Part shown: in pieces, positions 8,951 to 17,881 of the stretch
How the letters are laid out: each line of letters begins with the position of its first letter
Numbering within the stretch: the first letter of the stretch is position 1
NCBI RefSeq assembly: GCF_030065545.1
Contig: NZ_JASJNC010000004.1
Coordinates: 283,645 to 347,644, forward strand
Origin: Marinicella marina
GTDB lineage: Bacteria; Pseudomonadota; Gammaproteobacteria; Xanthomonadales; Marinicellaceae
Length of the DNA stretch: 64,000 nucleotides
Reading direction: 5' to 3'
Translations under genes and position numbers: made by a program
Notes under the pieces: model-generated
What the model was told of the DNA's origin: nothing
Database searches by the model: none
What the model saw: only the letters and a program-made list of their open reading frames with translations

Positions 8951-9071
8951 AACTACCTCATTTAATTTAAAAATCAGAATCCGCCATGGATTTATAGTTT
9001 TAAGACGAAGTGTTGATGACTTTGTTACAAAATCATTAAATAATATTTCCATCAAATAAATATCAGACACA

Positions 9072-9097
9072 AAAAAAGCCCGACCAGCGGGCTTTTT
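9072..9097 (-). terminator. Rho-independent terminator of the yajC-secD-secF operon
   Basis: Stem AAAAAGCCCG/CGGGCTTTTT with a 5-nt loop just after the secF stop; the minus strand ends in a T run. Confidence 0.88.
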
Positions 9098-9116
9098 CGA
9101 TGGATAAAGCACTTCT

Positions 9117-10067
9117 TTATGGAATATGGTCCAAATTGGCGCCCTCTTTCTCAATTGGGATTAAATCTTCGCGACTGATTCCCAAAGCCAAAGTGGTGGT
9201 ACTGGCCACGAATATCGACGAGTAAGTACCTATCACCACACCCACGATCAAGGCAAATGCAAAACCATTGATCAATGCGCCACCCAAGAAATACAGGGCA
9301 AACAACACCAACATGGTAGTGAATGAGGTAATCACCGTACGCGATAAGGTTTGGCTGATGGAGCGGTTAATCACCTCTTCTGTGGTCGCTTTGCGGCCTT
9401 TTCTGAAGTTTTCACGAATCCGGTCAAACACCACGATGGTGTCATTCAAGGAGTACCCTATCACCGCCAATAAAGCTGCCAGAACGGTCAGATCAAATTC
9501 TACCTGCCAGATGGAAAATACACCTGCTGTGATGATCACATCGTGCACCAAAGCTGCAATGGCTCCGAGGGAAAAACGCCACTCAAAACGAATGGTGACA
9601 TAAATCAGAATACCAATGATGGCATACAACAAAGCCAATGAGCCTTGTTCAACCAGTTCTTCTCCCACTTGTGAGCCGACAAAATCGACTTTGACCAGTT
9701 GCGCTGAAGCGTCGGTTTTTTGCATTTCTTCCAACATCCTGTTGCTGAGTTTGTCATCATCCAGCGGTTCACCGGTCTCAGCATCGAATTGTGGTGGCAC
9801 CGTGATTTCAATATCTTGGCTGGTACCAAAGTTCTTGACCACCAACTTGTCATAACCGGCAGCTTCTAATTGTTCTCGTACATCACCGACCGAAGCGGCT
9901 GAGTCAAAATTGACCACCATCACCGTACCACCAGTGAAATCCAGACCGAAGTTCAAGCCCCTGGTAATCAGGGAACCAAATGAAATCAATATCAGTATCA
10001 TGGAAATGACCAGTGCCCCACGTCGATGCCCCATGAAGTCGTACTTGATGTTTTGTAATATATTCAT
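9117..10067 (-). CDS. secF: SecF, protein translocase accessory membrane subunit
   Basis: 316 aa from MNILQNIKYDFMGHRR. The ATG at 10067 has the site AAGGAGCCTGAC. One N-terminal membrane segment is followed by the periplasmic FGLDFTGGT motif (P1 head), then five C-terminal membrane segments with IRFEWRFSLGAIAALVHD and SLNDTIVVFDRIREN, the conserved RND-fold motifs of SecF. SecDF uses the proton motive force to pull proteins through SecYEG. It follows secD by 10 nt. Confidence 0.97.
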   Translation of the reverse strand: MNILQNIKYDFMGHRRGALVISMILILISFGSLITRGLNFGLDFTGGTVMVVNFDSAASVGDVREQLEAAGYDKLVVKNFGTSQDIEITVPPQFDAETGEPLDDDKLSNRMLEEMQKTDASAQLVKVDFVGSQVGEELVEQGSLALLYAIIGILIYVTIRFEWRFSLGAIAALVHDVIITAGVFSIWQVEFDLTVLAALLAVIGYSLNDTIVVFDRIRENFRKGRKATTEEVINRSISQTLSRTVITSFTTMLVLFALYFLGGALINGFAFALIVGVVIGTYSSIFVASTTTLALGISREDLIPIEKEGANLDHIP

Positions 10068-10077
10068 GTCAGGCTCC

Positions 10078-11928
10078 TTATATCGCAATCGATTGCAAGC
10101 GTTTCTTGCGACCATAGATTAAATTAACAATGGCTCTTGAAACCACAATGGCCGTGAACATCGATGTCATGATACCAATACTCAAGGTCACAGCGAAACC
10201 TTTGATGGGTCCAGTACCAAATGCAAACAGCACAACCGCCGCAATCAGCGTGGTGACGTTGGCATCAGCAATGGTCGAGAAAGCCTTGTCATAACCGGAT
10301 TTGATACTGCCTTGAACCGTATTACCCTCACGCAGTTCTTCCTTAATCCGCTCAAAAATCAACACATTGGCATCCACCGCCATACCGACGGTTAAGACGA
10401 TACCAGCGATGCCTGGTAAAGTAAGCGTAGCTCCGAATAAAGACAAGCAGGCCACCATCAAGACCACATTGATGGTCAATGCGATGTTAGCAATCAACCC
10501 AAACATGCGGTAGTAAAACAACATAAACACCAGCACCATGGCCAAACCAATTTGTACTGACATCACACCGCGATCAATATTTTCTTGACCCAATGAAGGA
10601 CCAATGGTCCGTTCTTCAACAATCTGTACCGGTGCCGCCAAAGCACCAGCTCGCAATAACAATGCCAACTCAGAAGCCGCCTTTTGTGTGCCCAAACCGG
10701 TGGTTTGGAAGCGGTTGGAGAAGATGCCATTGATGCGGGCATTACTGATAACTTCTTCCTTCACTCGATACTGCATTTCACCAGTAACCTCATCTTTTTT
10801 GAGGGGTATTCGTTCTTTCAGAACCACGCCCATCAGGTTACCCACGTTGTTTTTGGTGAACTCTAGCATGCGGGCTGCCCCCATGCTGTTCAGTTGGACC
10901 GATACCGCAGGGGAGCCTGATTGTTGATCAAAAGTGGCTTGCGCATCAATCAGTTGATTACCGGTAGCAATCACTCGGTTTTTCAACAACACAGGAACGC
11001 CTTTCTCATAATACAATGTTGAACCAACCGGAGCGCGTCCCGTTTGTGCGGCCAGTTGGGCGTTGTTTTCCATGTCAGTGGGACGGTATTCCAAGGTGGC
11101 TGTCGCATCAAGGATGTTTTTCGCCGCGGTGGTGTCTTGTACGCCAGGCAGTTGCACCACAATACGCTCTAAACCTTGGCGTTGAATGATAGGCTCTGCC
11201 ACGCCAATTTCATTGACCCTCGATCGCAGGGTGGAGAGGTTTTGAGTCAGTGCGTTTTCTTTGATTGCGTTCAAAGACTGCTCGGTCAATAAACCTTTCA
11301 AATCAAAACTATCACCACTTACTTCAGTGCTGATGGTCAACTCAGTGAATTCTTCTTCAATCAAATCAACGGCTTTGTCCAAATCTGCCTGCGTTCTGAA
11401 ACCCACTGTGAGTTCATTGTCCTTCCACAAGATTTTTCTTTTAGGGATTTTTTGTTTGACCAAAGTCGCTGTGACATCTGATCTGATCTGCCTTTTCTTA
11501 TTGGCCGTGGCGTCTTTCATATCCACTTCCAATAAGAAATGGACACCGCCACGTAAATCAAGACCCAGATTCATGGCACTGCCGCCTAAATCTGCCAACC
11601 AGTCTGGCACGTTGGGTTTCAAATTCATCGCGGTATCAAAGCCGCCTAATTTTTCTTTCAATAAATCCTGCGCTTTGCGCTGTGCATCCAGGTCGCTGAA
11701 TTTCACCACCGCTGAATCACCATCGATGACCACCCTATCGTGTTCCAAACCAGCGTCGGTAATGAGGGTCTCAATGCGTTCCAAGGTGTTTTCAGTAACC
11801 GCGACGTCATCCTTTGCAGAGACTTGTACCACTGGACTTTGACCGTAGATATTTGGCAGGGCATATAAGGCGCCCATGCATATCACCGCCAGAATCAGCA
11901 AGTATTTCCATAATGGATATCGATTCAT
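10078..11928 (-). CDS. secD: SecD, protein translocase accessory membrane subunit
   Basis: 616 aa. A first membrane segment (WKYLLILAVICMGALYALPNIY) is followed by a large periplasmic region with LGLDLRGGVHFLLEVDM and IVVQLPGVQD, then five membrane segments containing GMAVDANVLIFERIKEE, the family's proton-path motif. It works with SecF and YajC on SecYEG. The gene starts 68 nt after yajC and precedes secF closely. Normal length. Confidence 0.98.
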   Translation of the reverse strand: MNRYPLWKYLLILAVICMGALYALPNIYGQSPVVQVSAKDDVAVTENTLERIETLITDAGLEHDRVVIDGDSAVVKFSDLDAQRKAQDLLKEKLGGFDTAMNLKPNVPDWLADLGGSAMNLGLDLRGGVHFLLEVDMKDATANKKRQIRSDVTATLVKQKIPKRKILWKDNELTVGFRTQADLDKAVDLIEEEFTELTISTEVSGDSFDLKGLLTEQSLNAIKENALTQNLSTLRSRVNEIGVAEPIIQRQGLERIVVQLPGVQDTTAAKNILDATATLEYRPTDMENNAQLAAQTGRAPVGSTLYYEKGVPVLLKNRVIATGNQLIDAQATFDQQSGSPAVSVQLNSMGAARMLEFTKNNVGNLMGVVLKERIPLKKDEVTGEMQYRVKEEVISNARINGIFSNRFQTTGLGTQKAASELALLLRAGALAAPVQIVEERTIGPSLGQENIDRGVMSVQIGLAMVLVFMLFYYRMFGLIANIALTINVVLMVACLSLFGATLTLPGIAGIVLTVGMAVDANVLIFERIKEELREGNTVQGSIKSGYDKAFSTIADANVTTLIAAVVLFAFGTGPIKGFAVTLSIGIMTSMFTAIVVSRAIVNLIYGRKKRLQSIAI

Positions 11929-11996
11929 GTTGTTCTCTTTTTAGTTATTATTTTGGCTGATTCACACCAGCCTGATTATGATTGAATATACAATAT

Positions 11997-12326
11997 TTAT
12001 TTGAGGGACTTGATGGTGCCTTTAGGTAAAACCTTGGCCACCGCACTCTTTTGCACATGAATTTCGGTACCAGCAGCAATCTCAACTTTGATAAAAGCAT
12101 CATCCACAGCCACAATCGCACCCAAAGTGCCGCCATTGGTGATGACTTCATCGCCAACCGCTAGATTACTCACCAATTCGTTGTGAGCTTTCATGCGTTT
12201 TTGTTGTGGACGGATCAACATGAAATACATGATGACAAAGAAAATACCAATAAAAATAAATGAGCCCATTGGGTTGGCAGCTTGGCCTCCAGATTGAGCC
12301 ATGGCATCTGATATAAAAAAATTCAT
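11997..12326 (-). CDS. yajC: YajC, Sec translocon accessory subunit
   Basis: 109 aa. One membrane helix (GSFIFIGIFFVIMYFMLIRPQ) is followed by the cytoplasmic signature RPQQKRMKAHNELVSNLAVGDEVIT and TNGGTLGAIV. First gene of the yajC-secD-secF operon. tgt, which often precedes it, is not here: the upstream neighbour is a divergent GFA-like gene, so the promoter lies in 12327-12397. Confidence 0.96.
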   Translation of the reverse strand: MNFFISDAMAQSGGQAANPMGSFIFIGIFFVIMYFMLIRPQQKRMKAHNELVSNLAVGDEVITNGGTLGAIVAVDDAFIKVEIAAGTEIHVQKSAVAKVLPKGTIKSLK

Positions 12327-12397
12327 CTTATAGTCCTATTTCTAATAAAATAAAAGCGCGGTATTATACCCCACAGTCCTCGAGATATAGGAATGAA

Positions 12398-12817
12398 ATG
12401 ATTAAAAGTCAAGAGCACAATGCATCAAGCACCTCAAGCCTGATAAATATCACGGGCGGTTGTCACTGTGGTGCCGTTCGCTTTTCGGCTCAAGTGCCAC
12501 AAGATACCGTAGTTTTGGCCTGTAACTGTTCCATTTGTGCCATGACTGGTTTCCAACATCTGATTGTAAAGCACCAAGCATTTAATTTAAGCCAAGGCGA
12601 AGACAAACTCAGCAGTTACCGCTTTCATACCCAACAAGCCAACCATCTGTTTTGTTCGGTTTGTGGCATAAAATCATTTTATCAACCACGGTCTCATCCA
12701 GATTGCTGGAGCATCAACATCAACTGTATCGATAAGCAGGCAAACATCAATTGGACCATTGAGCCTTTCGATGGTCAAAACTGGCAACAAGCCAAAGGGG
12801 GGTTAACACATGATTAA
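12398..12817 (+). CDS. GFA-like (glutathione-dependent formaldehyde-activating/CENP-V) family protein
   Basis: 139 aa. The zinc-binding pattern GGCHCGAVRF, ACNCSICAMTG and FCSVCGIKSFYQPRSHP (CxC, CxxC, CxxC) is diagnostic of the GFA fold. Family members bind glutathione or zinc, but most have no proven formaldehyde activity. The site AGGAATGA precedes the ATG. The stop overlaps the next gene's start by 8 nt, so the two are probably translated together. Confidence 0.87.
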   Translation: MIKSQEHNASSTSSLINITGGCHCGAVRFSAQVPQDTVVLACNCSICAMTGFQHLIVKHQAFNLSQGEDKLSSYRFHTQQANHLFCSVCGIKSFYQPRSHPDCWSININCIDKQANINWTIEPFDGQNWQQAKGGLTHD

Positions 12818-13628
12818 TATTCAAACGGATCGACTTAACATCAAACCAACACACAAAAACTGTTGGTCCATCTTCGACCAACAGGATGACACATTGATTG
12901 GCAAGTTGTTTTTTCGCAACCACTGGTTCAACATCATCCTTAAACCCCAATCACTGCGCTTAGGGGTAGCCACTGAGGCCAGTTATGGGCTAATGAAAGC
13001 CATCAACAGTGAAAAATACATGGCCAAATCATCAATCCCACACGCCCAACAGTTCCTTAAGGAGCTTGGTTTTGAGCCCAAAAACAAACACTTTGAAGTG
13101 ACCATTGAACAGCTACAACAGCCTGATTTGTATCAATCTTTGAACCACAAACTGGGCATCGACACCGAACAATTAAACAACCCAAAATACCACACCACAG
13201 CGCAGTTGGTTGACAGCGATGTTGACTGTTTCCAAAGGCCCACAAAGCTTCACCCAAAAGCCAATCAGGCATGGCAAAGCATGAAACAATCTGCCAATAA
13301 AGACGGTGTGAATTTACAACTGGTTTCCGCTTTCAGGTCAATGGGCTACCAAGCCGGCATCATCCAAATGAAAATCGACCAAGGACAAATCCTGCAAGAA
13401 ATTCTTCAAACCAATGCCGCACCGGGACACAGCCAACACCACACCGGCTGCGCCATTGACATCACCTCAGATGACTTCGAACCGCTGAGCGAATCATTTG
13501 AAAACAGCCCCGCCTTTGACTGGCTACAAAATCATGCGGCTGATCATGGCTTCACCATGAGCTACCCCAGAGACAACGACCAAGGCATCATTTACGAGCC
13601 TTGGCATTGGTGTTATGCCATCAGGTAA
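12810..13628 (+). CDS. Fusion: degenerate GNAT-like N-terminus plus VanY-type D,D-carboxypeptidase (M15B)
   Basis: 272 aa. Residues about 130-272 are a VanY-like zinc peptidase: the SAFRS motif, the zinc motif GHSQHHTGCAIDI (H and D ligands, from about residue 206), and the C-terminal YEPWHWCY with the third ligand. Residues 1-105 look like an acetyltransferase remnant (LIGKLFFRN, LRLGVATEASYGLMKAI, AQQFLKELGFE), although the acetyl-CoA loop R/QxxGxG/A is not visible. The catalytic half would trim D-Ala from peptidoglycan stem peptides, yet I see no signal peptide, so a cytosolic role such as peptide recycling is possible. It overlaps the GFA-like gene. Confidence 0.78.
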   Translation: MINIQTDRLNIKPTHKNCWSIFDQQDDTLIGKLFFRNHWFNIILKPQSLRLGVATEASYGLMKAINSEKYMAKSSIPHAQQFLKELGFEPKNKHFEVTIEQLQQPDLYQSLNHKLGIDTEQLNNPKYHTTAQLVDSDVDCFQRPTKLHPKANQAWQSMKQSANKDGVNLQLVSAFRSMGYQAGIIQMKIDQGQILQEILQTNAAPGHSQHHTGCAIDITSDDFEPLSESFENSPAFDWLQNHAADHGFTMSYPRDNDQGIIYEPWHWCYAIR

Positions 13629-13732
13629 ATAACTTCTTTGACATTAAATTCATAAAACATGACCATAATTAATTGCATGAAATTTCCCCTACCCCAGGTC
13701 AATTAACCTCAAAGAACTATCAGGAATGAATC

Positions 13733-14605
13733 ATGAGCGAAGAAAAACAGTATGAACCGCCCAAAGTGTGGCAATGGAACAAAGACAGTGGCGGTAAATT
13801 TGCCAACATCAACCGCCCCATTGCCGGTGCAACCCACGAACAACAACTAAAACAAGGCCAGCACCCTTTTCAATTGTATTCACTGGCCACGCCCAACGGC
13901 GTTAAGGTCACGGTGATGTTCGAGGAATTGTTGGAAGCTGGCATTCATAAGGCCGAGTACGATGCTTATTTGATTGACATCAGTGAAGGCGATCAGTTTG
14001 GCAGTGATTTTGTGGCCATCAACCCCAATTCAAAAATCCCCGCACTGCTGGATGTCAGTGGTGATGAGCCTGTGCGGGTGTTCGAATCCGGCGCGATCTT
14101 GTTGCACTTGGCCGAAAAGTTTAATGCCTTTCTACCAGAGGACCCCAACAAGCGCACCCAATGCCTGAACTGGCTGTTCTGGCAAATGGGCAGTGCACCC
14201 TATTTAGGTGGTGGTTTTGGTCATTTTTACGCCTATGCACCGATGAAAATTGAATACTGTATTGATCGCTTCACCATGGAGGTCAAACGTCAGTTGGATG
14301 TATTGGACCAGCATTTGGCGGATAATGAGTACATGTGTGGTGATGAATACAGCATCGCTGACATCGCCATTTGGCCTTGGTATGGCGCATTGGTTTTAGG
14401 GCAATTGTATGACGCCGCAGTATTCATTCAGGCCGATAGCTACACCCATGTGGTGCGTTGGGCAGAAAATATCAACCAGCGCCCTGCGGTCAAAAGAGGC
14501 ACCATGGTCAATCGCGCCTGGGGCGAGAAATCCCAGCAATTACATGAACGCCATGACGCTGCAGATTTCCATAACAAAACCCAAGACAAGTTGGCAGAAA
14601 GCTAA
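13733..14605 (+). CDS. yghU: YghU-like glutathione S-transferase / disulfide-bond reductase
   Basis: 290 aa and very close to E. coli YghU along its length: KVWQWNKDSGGKFANINRPIAG, HPFQLYSLATPNGVKVTVMFEELL, NPNSKIPALLD, RVFESGAILLHLAEKF, GGGFGHFYAYAPMKIEYCIDRFTMEVKRQLDVLD split over the thioredoxin and alpha-helical domains, and the tail QLHERHDAADF. YghU binds two glutathione molecules and reduces disulfides. Single gene, preceded by CAGGAATGAATC. Confidence 0.95.
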   Translation: MSEEKQYEPPKVWQWNKDSGGKFANINRPIAGATHEQQLKQGQHPFQLYSLATPNGVKVTVMFEELLEAGIHKAEYDAYLIDISEGDQFGSDFVAINPNSKIPALLDVSGDEPVRVFESGAILLHLAEKFNAFLPEDPNKRTQCLNWLFWQMGSAPYLGGGFGHFYAYAPMKIEYCIDRFTMEVKRQLDVLDQHLADNEYMCGDEYSIADIAIWPWYGALVLGQLYDAAVFIQADSYTHVVRWAENINQRPAVKRGTMVNRAWGEKSQQLHERHDAADFHNKTQDKLAES

Positions 14606-14628
14606 AAAAACAAAACCGCAAATGAAAA

Positions 14629-14660
14629 GCCTTTGATTGGACATCAAGTCAATCAAAGGC
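14629..14660 (-). terminator. Inverted repeat, probable terminator of the DUF465 gene
   Basis: 11-bp perfect stem GCCTTTGATTG / CAATCAAAGGC with a 10-nt loop; T run only on the minus strand. It may also limit read-through from yghU. Confidence 0.7.
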
Positions 14661-14684
14661 CTCCAGGCACAACAAATACAGCAC

Positions 14685-15008
14685 TTAACCGGCTGCTTTT
14701 TGTTTCTCTTTCAAACGTTTTTTCTCAGCTTTCAGGGCTTTTTTCTTCTCTTTCCTTTTGTGTTTGAGAATCATGAAGTGCAGTTCATCTTTATAGAACA
14801 AACGTTTTTTCTTCAAGCCTTCAACATAATCATCGGCATGGTTTTCAATGCCCTGTTGAATGCGGGTCAACTCATGCGCTAACTCATCGTATTCATCGAA
14901 AAAGCGAGCGAAATGGTTGTTGTTCATTTTTAAGTGTCTGATTTCAGACTCGTACTCGGGAAATTCGTGGTGTAAATCGTGTTTTTCGCCAAACATTTGT
15001 TGCTCCAT
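14685..15008 (-). CDS. YdcH/DUF465 family protein with a long basic C-terminal tail
   Basis: 107 aa. HDLHHEFPEYESEIRHLKMNNNHFARFFDEYDELAHELTRIQQG is the DUF465 helical hairpin, followed by KKKRLFYKDELHFMIL. The usual family length is about 70-80 aa; here an extra tail of about 25 residues is almost all K, E, R and A (KRKEKKKALKAEKKRLKEK), probably a single charged helix. A start four residues later (MFGEKHDL) is equally credible and is the usual family start. Function unknown. Confidence 0.82.
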   Translation of the reverse strand: MEQQMFGEKHDLHHEFPEYESEIRHLKMNNNHFARFFDEYDELAHELTRIQQGIENHADDYVEGLKKKRLFYKDELHFMILKHKRKEKKKALKAEKKRLKEKQKAAG

Positions 15009-15147
15009 TGTTTATTTAAATGATGTAAACAATATAACAACAAATCACACCCGGAAATTTGACCGATATCAAGTCAGTCAGCTAAGGGTGAAAATGGGGC
15101 CAATAAATTGCTGCTCGGACTGTTTAGATTTTTTGCAGCAGTTAAAC

Positions 15148-15173
15148 AAAAAAAGCCCAAAAAGGGCTTTTTT
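15148..15173 (-). terminator. Rho-independent terminator of the dsbD-redoxin operon
   Basis: AAAAAAAGCCC / GGGCTTTTTT with a 5-nt A-rich loop, 20 nt after the redoxin stop; symmetric, so usable from both sides. Confidence 0.85.
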
Positions 15174-15195
15174 GACTGTTATAAATTTAGCGATA

Positions 15196-15804
15196 TCAGT
15201 ATTTTACGGAACAACCATAAGGTGGTGTGGAAGTGACGGCTATGTCACTGCCTTCGGCCATCGCAGTTAAGGTTGCTGTGACGTAATTGGTGGCACCTTC
15301 TAAAGATTTTGGATTGAATGAAGGTTTGTCATCTATCGCACCATCGTATTGAATCATGCCGTTGGCATCGATGATGAACATTTCAGGGGTGGTTTTGGCA
15401 TCGTACAAACGCCCTACCGTACCGTCATAATCAAGCAGACGCGCGGTGGCTTTGGCACCATGTTTTTTAATGATGGCATTGGCCTCCTCTGCCGAAGTAT
15501 GACCCTGCTTGCCTGGCGCAGATGACAAGATGGTTAACCAGATGACCCCGTCTGCTGTGGCATCGGCTTGCAGCTGTTGCATGTTGCCACTTTCATAGTG
15601 TTTTTTAACATAAGGGCATTCATGGTTGGTCCACTCCAGCACCACTGTTTTGCCTCTGAAGTCTGACAATGAGTGACTGGTGCCGTTGGTATCTACCAAG
15701 GTGAAATCTGGTGCCATCACACCGGCTTTACTGGCCCACAAAGGTAAACTAATCACCATCAAGACCAAGCCGCTCAATAAAAGATTTTTGTTTTGTTTTA
15801 ACAT
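15196..15804 (-). CDS. Exported redoxin/thioredoxin-family protein with a single CP motif
   Basis: 202 aa from MLKQNKNLLLSG; the ATG at 15804 follows GGAGTGATTCGGAC. The signal peptide ends near WASKA. The fold is AhpC/TlpA-like (GVMAPDFTLVDTNGTSHSLSDFRGKTVVLEWTNHECPYVKKHY written here as two parts, APDFTL and WTNHECPYVKKHY). Only one cysteine is in the active-site position (ECPY), so it resembles a one-cysteine redoxin, plus C-terminal GCSV. It lies 7 nt after dsbD, which would supply electrons in the periplasm. Confidence 0.85.
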   Translation of the reverse strand: MLKQNKNLLLSGLVLMVISLPLWASKAGVMAPDFTLVDTNGTSHSLSDFRGKTVVLEWTNHECPYVKKHYESGNMQQLQADATADGVIWLTILSSAPGKQGHTSAEEANAIIKKHGAKATARLLDYDGTVGRLYDAKTTPEMFIIDANGMIQYDGAIDDKPSFNPKSLEGATNYVTATLTAMAEGSDIAVTSTPPYGCSVKY

Positions 15805-15811
15805 GTCCGAA

Positions 15812-17851
15812 TCACTCCGATTTATTGGCCACATAACTTTCAATGATGGCCGGGGTTAAGATTTGTGGTAACACCTGTGGTTCAGGTCGTTGACCAGTTG
15901 TTGTATCCTTGGCGCCATAAAATACATAGATAGGAACGCCATTCCTTTGGTATTTTTCAAGATACTGCGTGATTTCTGCATCAAAATCCGTCCAATCTCC
16001 CTTTAAATATTGAATTTTTTCATCCATAAAGAGCTTTTTGGTCGTCTCGGTATTCAATGCGACTTGTTCATTGACCTGACAAGTGATGCACCAAGCTGCT
16101 GTCATATTGACAAAAACCGCCTCATCCTTTTCCATCACTGCGGCATATCTGTCATTGTTAAAGGCTTGCCAGTTGGGTGCTTCTGCCGCATTTGATTGGG
16201 CTTGATAGACTGCATAAAACGGCCACAACGCCAACAACAAGAAGACCCAACCACTCCAACGAACCCTGCCGCTTAAGCGCAACAACCAAATACCCAAAGC
16301 CAAGGTTACCAAGCCCATCAACACCACCAACACCCCATAGCTATCAGCCTGAAAACTCAATACCCAAACCAGCCAAGCGACTGTTGCCAGCATCGGGAAA
16401 GCCAAGAATTCTTTGAACTTCATCATCCAAGCACCCGGTTGTGGCAACCATGAGCGGGTTACCGGGAAGCTGGCTAAAAGCAAATACGGCATGGCCAAAC
16501 CAAAGCCCAATGCCAAGAACACACTGATTGAAACATAGACAGGTTGTACCAAAGCATAACCAATGGCCACGCCCATAAAAGGTGCGGTACATGGAGTGGC
16601 CACCAAAGTAGCCAATACACCGGTGTAAAAAGAACCAGAGAGGCCTTGTTGATTGGCCAGTTTTGAGCCCACATTGGTCAAGCCCGTACCGAATTCAAAA
16701 AATCCAGCCAGATTCAATGCCACCAGGGTTAATAAATAAATCAAAAACATCACAAACAGCGGACTCTGTAACTGAAAACCCCAACCAATTTGGGCACCAA
16801 ACGTTTTCAACCCAATCAACACCAAGGCAATAATCAGAAAACTGACTAAAATACCAATCGTGTATGCCCAACCGTGCAGCTTCGCCTGGCGCGCTGATTC
16901 ATCTTGCATGTGCACCAAATTCATGGCTTTCAAGGCCAGTACCGGAAACACACACGGCATCACATTCAACACCAAACCACCCAGCACCGCCAACAACAAG
17001 ACATATAAAAACGAGGTGTTGTTATCTAACGCATTGAATGCCTGGTATGTGGCTTGCAGTTCAATGCCGTTGCGCTGGCCGCTGGGGTCCTTATAAGTAA
17101 TCACCACAGCACTGTTGGTAATTTCATTCACTGCTATATCGCCTGTTGATTGGCGAATTTTCCATTGGTTCGGTGTCAGTGATGTCTCTGCTTTGGCAGA
17201 ATTATTAACCATGCCGCGTTCGGTAAAAAACAGCTCAACCGCACTCATTTGGTCCAATGGCAACAGGCTTGCTGCCACATCCACAGTCAACACAACATCA
17301 CTGCCATCCAGCGTATAGTTAGTTGACCAGCTTTGTGGCACCGGCAGTTTCAGTTGTGCCTGACTGATGGTTTCAGGCTGTGGCGTTTGATCACTATTCA
17401 AAACCAAAGTCGCTTGGTGAAATTCAGGCAAACATATTTCCTCACACACCAACAAACTGATATCAGCCAGTAGCTCAAACGGGCCATCAGGAATGTTATC
17501 TGGCAAGGTCATTTCCTGCAATAAAACAACCTGATTCTCATAACCATAATTGGTCAAGGGACCAAACGGAATTTTGTGTGGGATCGGCCACTGAATCGGC
17601 GTGGTATTTAAGCCTTCGAGCCCCGACCAATAAACTTCGGTAGCCTCTCCTGAATCACCCGGATTAAGCCAATAAACATGCCACTTAGGAGCGATATTTT
17701 GAACCATCCCTACCGTGATGCGATCACCGCCGGAAACTGCGGTTTGATCAGCAACCATTTCGATTTGCACATACTTTTGTTCTGCTTGACTGGCTGACAT
17801 CACCAAAGCCAACAAAACAAACCACACCGTATTAATCATGTTCTCTCTCAT
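15812..17851 (-). CDS. dsbD: DsbD-family protein-disulfide reductase
   Basis: 679 aa. Signal peptide (MINTVWFVLLALVMSASQA), an N-terminal periplasmic domain with CEEICLPEF, eight membrane segments with the two conserved cysteines in NVMPCVFPVLALKAM and ATPCTAPFMGVAIG, and a C-terminal thioredoxin domain with WCITCQ. Electrons pass from cytosolic thioredoxin through the membrane cysteines to periplasmic acceptors. The coupled redoxin gene downstream is the likely client. It follows the acetolactate-synthase-like gene by 30 nt and may share its transcript. Confidence 0.93.
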   Translation of the reverse strand: MRENMINTVWFVLLALVMSASQAEQKYVQIEMVADQTAVSGGDRITVGMVQNIAPKWHVYWLNPGDSGEATEVYWSGLEGLNTTPIQWPIPHKIPFGPLTNYGYENQVVLLQEMTLPDNIPDGPFELLADISLLVCEEICLPEFHQATLVLNSDQTPQPETISQAQLKLPVPQSWSTNYTLDGSDVVLTVDVAASLLPLDQMSAVELFFTERGMVNNSAKAETSLTPNQWKIRQSTGDIAVNEITNSAVVITYKDPSGQRNGIELQATYQAFNALDNNTSFLYVLLLAVLGGLVLNVMPCVFPVLALKAMNLVHMQDESARQAKLHGWAYTIGILVSFLIIALVLIGLKTFGAQIGWGFQLQSPLFVMFLIYLLTLVALNLAGFFEFGTGLTNVGSKLANQQGLSGSFYTGVLATLVATPCTAPFMGVAIGYALVQPVYVSISVFLALGFGLAMPYLLLASFPVTRSWLPQPGAWMMKFKEFLAFPMLATVAWLVWVLSFQADSYGVLVVLMGLVTLALGIWLLRLSGRVRWSGWVFLLLALWPFYAVYQAQSNAAEAPNWQAFNNDRYAAVMEKDEAVFVNMTAAWCITCQVNEQVALNTETTKKLFMDEKIQYLKGDWTDFDAEITQYLEKYQRNGVPIYVFYGAKDTTTGQRPEPQVLPQILTPAIIESYVANKSE

Positions 17852-17881
17852 TAAGTAGTTTTTGTAATCAATCTGAACCCT

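Noticed and set aside
9605..9853. Second ORF inside secF (82 codons, minus strand)
   Set aside because: It overlaps secF in another frame and has no independent motif or ribosome site; it is a shadow of the real gene.
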